Source: Ascochyta rabiei (taxonomy: Eukaryota > Ascomycota > Dothideomycetes > Pleosporales > Didymellaceae). Taken from it: DNA of 64,000 nt. Under the pieces are notes generated by a model. It did not search any database. It was not told the origin of the DNA and saw only the letters and a list, made by a program, of their open reading frames with translations. The stretch lies in contig NC_082418.1 of the NCBI RefSeq assembly GCF_004011695.2, positions 186,001 through 250,000 on the forward strand. The letters run 5' to 3'. How positions within the stretch are numbered: the stretch's first letter is position 1; each line of letters starts with the position of its first letter. Shown one piece after another: positions 56,508 to 64,000 of this stretch. The translations under genes and the position numbers were made by a program.

Positions 56508-57147
56508 ATGAAGCTCCTAACGCTCAACTTCCTCACCTGCGCCGTCAAAACATGCAAAACGCAAGCCTCCAGTTTCCCCCTGCACCCGCGCGACGCGGAG
56601 CTAGAGATCCAAGAATCCGACATCAACCTGCCGTTCCTGAAGAACATCCTGCCGCGGCTGATGTGGGAGGAGTTGAGGACGATATGTAAAGAGGTACATT
56701 TATTCCCCAATACCTTCTTCCCTCTCCCCTCTTCCCTCTCCCCTCTCCCACTCCCTCTCCCACTCCCTCTCCCACTCCCTCTCCCACTCCCTCTCCCACT
56801 CCCTCTCCCACTCCCAATCCCCCATATCTTCCTTGCACAACCACCAGAAAAGCACAAAAGCGGCACTTCTAACACGCACACAGCTCGGGCTTCCCGACCT
56901 CCCCCCCACACCGCCGACGCCTGCCGATCTGGTCGATTCGACTTCTGCGGCTGCAGAGACTACAGTAGCGCCCGCGGCGCCCGGCGCACGCGTAGACGAA
57001 GAGCCCAGCCAGACGGCGCGGGACCTGCACCGCGTGCTGCTGGAGACGTGCATCCAGGAGGGCAAGCTGGTGTGCGGGTGCTGCGAGCACGAGTACGCGG
57101 TCAAGGAGGGGGTTGCGAATTTCCTGCTGCCGGGGCATTTGGTGTGA
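56508..57147 (+). CDS. TRM112: TRM112, methyltransferase activator subunit
   Basis: Exons 56508-56693 and 56884-57147 give 149 residues. The N-terminal MKLLTLNFLTCAVKTC and the C-terminal KLVCGCCEHEYAVKEG supply the four zinc Cys (C-x4-C and C-x2-C), and the protein ends with the family mark GVANFLLPGHLV. The middle holds the helical insert (NILPRLMWEELRTICKE, then DLHRVLLETCIQEG). TRM112 is the obligate partner of several methyltransferases that modify tRNA (Trm9, Trm11), rRNA (Bud23) and release factor (Mtq2). A Pro/Ala-rich loop of about 30 residues after the splice is longer than in yeast. The 190-nt intron is unusually long for this genome because it holds a 12-bp minisatellite. It converges with YTM1. 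Confidence 0.95.
56719..56817. repeat. 12-bp minisatellite inside the TRM112 intron
   Basis: About six full units of CCCACTCCCTCT preceded by degenerate CT-rich units. All pyrimidine on the coding strand and placed between donor and branch point. Confidence 0.9.
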
Positions 57148-57544
57148 GGATGTGGGAGGTGGGTGGGATGGGGATTATGGAGGGGTGGGAGGATGAAGGG
57201 GGGGTTTTCTTCGGCTGGCATCGACATGGCGTGCTGTGTCGGTTGCTGGCGTGCAAATGCAAGGTTGGCTCGAGAGTCACCCCCCTCGTAGTCCGCGTCA
57301 TCTAGTGGAAGAGGGTAGTCGCAGACGGCAGAGGTGTTGGAGGACGCGTGGGAAAAAGTTTTGATACCCGTTCGTTGGAGCATTTTGCATGGCTGGAGTT
57401 TGGTTCACGTTTTGCATGGAAGAGATTGAGAAGGGGAAGTAGACGTATGATATCATGGTATCTAACCCATCATGCGCCCGAACGCCTGCACTTTTGCTCA
57501 CTGACCGTCACCTGAACACACACATTCTCTGCCGTGAGAACATC

Positions 57545-59090
57545 CTACAGATCCAGGGCGCGGTTGATCTGCACCTTCTTGTCCTCGCCCGCGCTCACAA
57601 TGCCAACCTCCTTGTCCCACCTGACGCTAAATACCTTGACGCCCTCGCCGTGGCTCTTCGCCGGCCCGCTCTGTCCCTGCCGGTTGATTGTGTAGACACT
57701 CTCGCCCGTCATGCCCTCGCCAACCTGGCCGCCAGTGGTAACGTTCCTCAAATCCCAGATCTGGCAGGTGCCGTCGTGGGAGCCGGAAACAAGATTGTAC
57801 TCTGAGTTGGGATCTGTGTCGAGCGACACGATGCCGTTCTTGTGGCCGCGCAGTGTCATGACGCTGACTTGTGTGGCGGACACGCGCGGGTCAATGAGGG
57901 TGATGTGGCGCGCTGCAGTTCCGGTTGCGAGGAGGTTGCGGGCGGGGACTGCGCAGAGAGAGAGGAGCGCGTGGCCCGTCGTGCGTGTGTCGACGCAGGA
58001 CTGCGTGGGGAAGTCCCACGTCTTGAGTGTGTGGTCGTGCGAGGCCGAGTAGGCGACTGTGGCGTCGTCGGGTTTGAAGATGACGCTGGAGACGGGCGAG
58101 GCGTGGCCGGTGAAAGTGGCTAGCGCTCCGCGAGCAGGGACTGTGCGGTCGGGTTTGGAGAGCTTCTGGCGCTTATTGGAGGCGGCGGTCGAGCTGGGGA
58201 GGAGGTTGGAGGGCGCGGCTGGGTTTTCCCTTGCGTTGCTGGAGAACAGGGAGAGGGTGGAGTCGGACGAGGCGGACAAGATGCGGCTCGAGGGTGCGTG
58301 GACGGCAAGATCCTCGACGGCCCAGTTGTGGCTGAACAGCTCGAGGCTCGTGGTGATGGTGCGCGCATTGTCGTCGTACTTGTAGACGCGCACGGTGTTG
58401 TCCAGACCTGCAGCGACAAACTTCTTGTCCGACAACCACTTGGCCGACTTCAAGCTGGTGATCCTGCCGCCGTTGTTGGGTGCTTCCGATGTCGCCAACA
58501 CGTCGCCCGAGGTGTTCCAGACTCGCACCAGGCCGTCGTAACTGGCGCTGAGGATCCTCTCCTGTCCACCCTGCACGCCTCCACCCGACCATGTGCCTGC
58601 GGGCGAGGAGCGTGACAGGACATCTACAGCAGAAACCCAGTCGTCGTGCTCGAAGCTCGTGACGTTCAGCGGGGGGACCAGCGCTCTTGTGTACTCTACG
58701 TCCAGTGTTGTTTCTGCGTTGATGCCGTTCTTGGTGAGGAACTCGTCGATCGAGGTGCGCAGGAACTGGCCATTGATCAGGATATCGAAGGGAATGCGGT
58801 TTGCGTCGCGGTGCAGCAAATCGTTGACGAGGGTGGAAAGCTGGTGTCGGCTCAGAGCTGTGAGTACGTCAGCAGTGCACAGCAGCATCTAACAGACATG
58901 ACATCATTTCTTGATTTCTTAATCTCTTGCATGCCGTCTCTTCTGCGCGGCTGTGCGCTCATGGATGGAAGGAAGGACTAAACTCACATGTCTGCACCAG
59001 CAAAACCGTCGGCTCCTCGGCAATCTGAAGGCCAGGGTCGCGGGTGCTGAGGCGGATCTGCACTTTTGTTTCTGCTGCGGTCGACTCCAT
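57545..59090 (-). CDS. YTM1: Ribosome biogenesis WD40 protein Ytm1 (WDR12)
   Basis: Exons 58988-59090 and 57545-58857 give 471 residues. The N-terminal ubiquitin-like NLE domain (VQIRLSTRDPGLQIAEEPTVLLV, then LSRHQLSTLVNDLL and PFDILINGQFLRTSIDEFL) binds the Rea1 MIDAS. A seven-bladed WD40 propeller follows, with clear WD repeats such as SASYDGLVRVWN, AAGLDNTVRVYK, SASHDHTLKTWD and SGSHDGTCQIWD, and ends KKVQINRALDL. Ytm1 works with Nop7 and Erb1 in 60S maturation in the nucleolus and is stripped off by Rea1. An insert after blade 4 (AAPSNLLPSSTAASNKRQK) resembles the fungal variable loop. It lies head-to-tail after the ZW10-like gene, 228 bp from its stop. Segment 57148-57544 is intergenic. 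Confidence 0.96.
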
Positions 59091-59318
59091 GGCGTGCTTT
59101 GTTGTGTGTTTTGCTGTTGCCGTCGCCGTCGCCTGCAAGCTCTGGGAAATTTTGGCCAGGGCAACTTTTCTAGAGGCTAGAGAGACGCTAGCGCGGGGAG
59201 GGAAGCACCAGTCGGCATTCCAGAAACCTCCGCCTCAGCTTTGCCTCGGATTCTGGCATAGACAGTCGTTCAGAGCATGCAATGTCGTGGATATCGTGTC
59301 TAAGCAGTCGCAGCCTAT

Positions 59319-61934
59319 CTAATGCATACTCGTCCTCCTGATCTCCGCAATGGCCCTGCGCCGGAGATCGCTCGGTGCGAAGAGCGCCTCGATCAGGCCT
59401 ACAACTTCCTCTGCCGTCATCTCCAGTTTCAGTTCGCTCTCGTTCCAGAGATACTTGATGTCTGCTAGGCTGCCAGCCAGAATCTCACCCAAATATTGCA
59501 GTCTGAACCAGTTCTGCACATAAAGGCTTGCTGTGTCCCTCGTTTCTCCCTTCTCGTCTTGAGTCTGGAAGTGCTGATTGAGTGTCGCCAGCGACATGCA
59601 GTAGCTGTGCAGCTTCCTCGACTCGTCTTCTGCGATGTCCGACATGTCCATGACGTCGTTGATGAACTTTGTAAATGCTGTGCTGACCAGCGATCCAAGC
59701 GACTGGACAAGCACCCTTTGCGACACTATGTTCTGCCACTGTCGCTTGACGTCGCCGATGCGGTCAATGGTCGTTGCAATAGCATCATCGCACACCGTCG
59801 CAAAGGGAACGTTGGTGCACCCCTGGAAGCCTTGTGCGCCCTCGAGATGATCCTTGATGATCTGTCGCTGCGACTCCATCTCTCGTCCGTACACTCGCCG
59901 GCTGAAGCCGTCTAGTGTCTTGACGTCTGCCTCGATCTTCGGTATCAACCGAACCGAAGGTCGCAGCAATCGTGGCAGACTCGACGCACGATCCTTCTCT
60001 GCATGCTCTTGGGCAAATGCTCGCAAGCAATCCGACAGACGCTCGCAGTCGTTGTAGACGAGCATGTTACCTGCGATGTCGGTAGAGTAGTGTACAGAAG
60101 CAGTAGCTCGGTACATCGCAAGTAACAAGCTGGGTATAGCGAACAGCCCTCCACTAGCAGGCGAGATCGCAGACTTGACAAGAGCTGGGGAATTGAGAGC
60201 TTCCACGTCTACAACGACTTGTCGTACCATCTCAATGATCGAGTCAGGGATTGCTGTCACAGTGTACGTCTCTCTCAATGTGACGTGCTGCTCTGTAGGC
60301 GGCTTCTGCTGTGACGACTGTCCATCCGCCTTGTGCTGAGGGGATTTCCTGTGAGCCTGCGGTGAGGGTGCTGATTTGGTATCTTCGTCGTCGCCCCAAT
60401 CATTTCCCCAATCTTCTGCTTCCTCGTCATCTGCTGGCTTTTCTTCTTTTGCTTTGCTCTCCGACCCTGCAGCCTCGTCAAGTTCGTCCTCGTCTATACC
60501 CCATGCGCTCATGTCTTCTTCCTCCACGTCTTGCGGTGTAGTGTCTGTCCCCTTTTTGACTTCGTCATCGTCCCCCCAATCGGCGCCCCAGCCGTTGTCC
60601 TGCTCATCTTGCGCAGCATGCAAGGCATCGCCTTTCGAGATGACTTGCGTTTCCACCTTCTCCACAGTTTTCTTGATCTTGACTTCCTTCGGGAACAGCT
60701 TTTGCACCCTTGCAATTGCATTCTCTTTCTGCTTCGCCAGCCAGATTTCAGCTGACCGGTCAACCCACTCTGTCAGACGGCTTTGCCCAGTCCAACCGAG
60801 TTCGTCGAGATACTCAACAAGACCCAAGACATAAGATAGATTTTCCTGGAACTCGGGCACTCCATCTGTGGACGTTGGAACCGCGGGCAGAAGATAGTGG
60901 GCGATCAAGCGTGACGTGATGATGGGCACCAACTTCGATGAAAGCGGTACAGCGATAGAAGGTGGCAGGCGTGTACTTAGGTACTCCGCAATTGTGTGAA
61001 TGTCTTCCAGGGTGACCTTGACACTTCCATCATTGACGGGACCTGCAAGCTGTACATCATCACCATGGATCTCGAAGCTACTGACGACTTGGTCTCGACC
61101 AATAGCCAGGCGCTGCGAGAGAATGGCTTTGTCAAAATCGCGGCTGAAGCGAGTAACAAACTCATCCAGAAGACCTAACTTCGCAAGCTGCTCAACAACC
61201 GCCGTGACGGTGATAGTTGTCTCTCGTTCGATCGAATCTTTTAATGACACCTTGTTGTTAGAAGCATCAACAACGAGGAGTGCATTCCACGACTCTGAGA
61301 CACTCTCCTTTATGGCGTTCCTCATCTGCGCTTCCTTGGTCTTCAGTACTCCCACCACCCTCGCAGTTCCAAACGGTCCTAGATTTTTGAATGCGCCATC
61401 CACGTCTTCTAGCCGCTCGATAGCATACATGACATGCCCCCGCACAGCAGCATTTTGTGCCGAGTCCAACAATGTTGTGATGTCCCTTAGCTGTTCGATA
61501 ACGCGCGACAGGCTCTCGTTGTATGCGATCTCGGTATGGAGCAGGCTGACCTTGCTCGCCGCGTCTTGAATGTGTGCCGTGTTGGTCTTTCCTTCTTCTG
61601 CATGTTGCACTATTTCCTTGGCGGTGTCCTGAGAGCGTTTGATGTCGTCTTGTAGCTTGCGCGCTTGAGATATCCATCCGTCGACGTCAGAGGCAGCTTC
61701 GCGGGAAACTTTGCGAACTTCATTCTGGGACCCGGTCAGCTTTCGCTAACATGTGATGTCATCTGTGCATACTTTGGCGTCTTCTCTTGCCTTTCCAATC
61801 TTCTCTAGCAGCTTAGGCAGTGCGCTCGACGGTACTGCCGCAGATGCCACATCTCCATCCTGAGGAAAAGACCCGTGTTCAGCAGACTGGAGAATCGCGT
61901 CGCCGAGTTGCTCGTCCGATACAGTCGAAGACAT
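59319..61934 (-). CDS. ZW10/Dsl1-family vesicle-tether subunit
   Basis: Exons 61773-61934 and 59319-61724 (intron 48 nt, gtatgc, branch gctgacc, acceptor tcccag, phase 0) give 855 residues. The N-terminal 300 residues are helical coiled coil (QARKLQDDIKRSQDTAKEIV, then IERLEDVDGAFKNLGPF), the region that in ZW10/Dsl1 meets its partner. The C-terminal half has the conserved MVRQVVVDVEAL, IAGNMLVYNDCERL, VYGREMESQRQIIKDHL and EILAGSLADIKYLWN blocks of ZW10. Between them, residues about 400-500, is an acidic loop with repeated Trp (GWGADWGDDDE, SAWGIDEDE, DWGNDWGDDED). In yeast Dsl1 an acidic Trp-containing lasso binds COPI, so retrograde Golgi-to-ER tethering is the likely job. Confidence 0.88.
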
Positions 61935-62663
61935 GTCGTGTGCTCATTCGCTGGTCATGTCGAGATGGGAGGAATGACGTGCGCCGTTCTTTCCCTGCGC
62001 GACACGATCACACAGTCGATGTTGGCAACCATGACGTCCGTGCGCGGAGCTTCACTTCACATGGAGGGGCAAAGCGTTGTGGAACTCCTACCCCGCCATA
62101 TACGAATTTCCGCATAAAGTTTGCTCTTTGCTAGAGTAGAAGCACCTGGACCGGCACGTACGCATCCGTTTTCGAGAGCTGGCAGGCATTCCTTGGTAGG
62201 TGGATCATGGGATTCTTTGAGCAAGATGAAGCTAACAAACCGGGCAGTCGCTCTCTTTGCCGACCAAACAACATTCTGCGTTACAGCTATCAACAGTTCC
62301 TCTCCTTTGCTCTTCTCAGCTCAATGTAAGTCTGGTCCCATACCCTACGATCAACGTTCCCGGCTCTATATCCAACACTTCATTTGGATCTTTTTCTTCA
62401 ACGGCGTTCCTTTGCCACCGAGGTGTTGCTCAGGCCGACACGATTCTTCTCTCGCCGTTTGTATAGCCACCTTTGTAAAAGACAGTGTTCCTCGTACTTT
62501 CACGCCCGACCCGATTGTTGGCTGACGCAACAATGGTAGCACTAATTCGGCGTTGCATCAAGGGGCGCCCACTCAAAAGCAGCCGTGTATTACGACCACT
62601 TCGCCTGAACTTCTAGGCTTCCTTGAAAATATCAAGAATCTGCCTTACGTAGAGATGAGACCA

Positions 62664-64000
62664 ATGTCGCAGAAATCGCACTTCAAGAAGATCCAAAACT
62701 TCAAAGCTGATTACGCAGACGCCGAGTTTACCCAGTATGAGTCGCAGCGAACAGGCCTACGAGTGACGGTGGTCGACCGAAAAGGTCCTAAAGTCTATGG
62801 CTATTTCGCTGTCGCCACAGAGATTCATGATGACTCAGGGTCTCGTAAGTGCACCATGCCGAAAGTCAAACATTGCTGACGATGTGTAGCGCACACACTT
62901 GAACACCTGATCTTCATGGGAGGGCGGAAATATCCGTACAAGGGCCTGCTGGACAAACTCTCGACCCGATCCTACTCAGACACCAATGCCTGGACGGATG
63001 TCTCCGAGACCGTTTACACGCTTTCCTCGGCAGGCTGGGAGAGCTTTGCGCAAATCCTTCCTGTCTACTTGGACCATCTGATACTGCCTACTAACACAGA
63101 TGCTGGATGCTACACTGAGGTGCATCATGTTGATGGCAAGGGTGAAGATGCAGGGTACGTAGGTTCTCTGCTCGCTTCGTCCAGTTCACTGACTCAAGAA
63201 GCGTCGTTTATGCTGAAATGCAAGCACGACAAAACCTGCAAGGCGATATGATGGATCTCCGCATGCGTCGTCTATTGTATCCGGAGGATGACGGCTTCCG
63301 CGCAGAAACAGGCGGACTGATGGAAAACCTACGCGTACTAACTGCTGAACGCATCCGCGAGTTCCACCGAGAGATGTACCAGCCAAAGAACATGCGACTG
63401 ATTCTCATTGGTGAGGTAGATCATAACAACCTCCTCGACGTTTTGGATGGATTTGAGGATGATATTGTCGATTCTGTACCCTCGTACGACGCACCCTTCA
63501 AGCGTCCCTGGGTCGAGTCCAAGCGCACGCCGCCGCTCAGCAAGACGATAGTGGACACGCTCGAGTTTCCGGAAGAAGACGAGTCTACTGGAGAGGTCCA
63601 GGTTGCCTTCCTTGGCCCTCCATCGACTGATGACCTGGCTGAGACAGCTGTCAATACCTTACTCACATACCTTGCAGGGTCGTCTGTGTCTGTGCTGGTC
63701 AACACTTTGGTGGAGAAGGAGCATCTCGCAAGTGAGGTTTACTATTTCATGAAGGACCACTACGACTCGATCATCTGGTTCACACTGAGCGCAGTGGAGA
63801 CAGACCAACTTGAAGCAGCTGAAAAGCGTTTCTTCGAAGTCCTTAGGGAGCACGTAGATGGTCCTCTTGACATGAGCTACCTGCGAGACTGCCTCCATCG
63901 CTTCAAGCGACAGGCTCGCTTTACTTCCGAGGTCAGCAACGAGGACTGGAACACTCCCATTGTCAAGGACCACATCTTTGGAAACCGCGATGGCTCCGAT
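62664..64000 (+). CDS. M16-family metalloprotease (YOL098C/Sdd3-like), 3' partial
   Basis: Exons 62664-62844, 62890-63154 and 63202 to the window end give about 415 residues of a protein normally over 1000. The splice at 62844/62890 creates PHTLEHLIFMG, the inverted zinc motif HxxEH of M16 peptidases. The distal Glu is expected in the GCYTEVHHVDG stretch. Typical landmarks follow: YSDTNAWTDVSETVYTLSSAGWESFAQILPVYLDH, VVYAEMQARQNLQGDMMDLRMRRLLYPE, REFHREMYQPKNMRLILIGEVD, then the second-domain start LEFPEEDESTGEVQVAFLGP. Met 62664 gives MSQKSHFKKIQNF; Met 62655 just upstream is an alternative. Related fungal proteins are cytosolic or mitochondrial peptidases of unclear substrate. Segment 61935-62663 is the divergent promoter shared with the ZW10-like gene. 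Confidence 0.93.

Overview
The window is nuclear DNA of a filamentous ascomycete, most likely a Dothideomycete. The support is short (about 50 nt) GT-AG introns with RCTRAC-like branch points, fungal-only families (CFEM, cutinase, 2EXR, Zn2Cys6, fungal rhodopsin-like 7TM, SNG1), and TA-rich, CpG-poor repeat debris of the kind left by repeat-induced point mutation (RIP). Gene models were spliced by eye; exon limits are given in each entry.

Left part (1-21.7 kb): a CFEM-type membrane protein entering from outside the window; an SF3b subunit 5 gene whose 3' end was hit by a LINE-like insertion; a repeat-scarred segment with a broken allantoate-permease-like pseudogene; a GNAT acetyltransferase; a secreted cutinase; a 2EXR protein; a secreted GH43 galactanase-like enzyme with a tiny LINE stub in its promoter; then a long gene-poor stretch (12.2-21.7 kb) with only small hypothetical genes.

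Middle part (21.7-46.5 kb): two neighbouring paralogues with N-terminal coiled coils and an unnamed Cys/His domain (22.6 and 24.2 kb); a ferric-reductase-like protein; a Zn2Cys6 regulator; a protein with a cysteine at every third residue, an acylation-type N-terminus and a PPxY C-terminus (32.9 kb); SNG1-like and chromodomain genes; a 2EXR gene with an in-frame stop; an INSIG gene whose 3' end is tandemly copied downstream; eIF2 gamma; and a RING-like protein.

Right part (46.5-64 kb): an SDR enzyme beside a large CTGT microsatellite; a 7TM protein; a three-gene sugar-catabolism-like group (Gfo/Idh/MocA dehydrogenase, DHDPS-type aldolase, divergent sugar transporter); then a housekeeping block of TRM112, YTM1, a ZW10/Dsl1 tether subunit and an M16 metalloprotease leaving the window. 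The most unusual items are the Cys-triplet protein, the CFR-H-WC-H paralogue pair, the LINE insertion that supplies the SF3b5 stop codon, and the decaying tandem copies of the INSIG 3' end.
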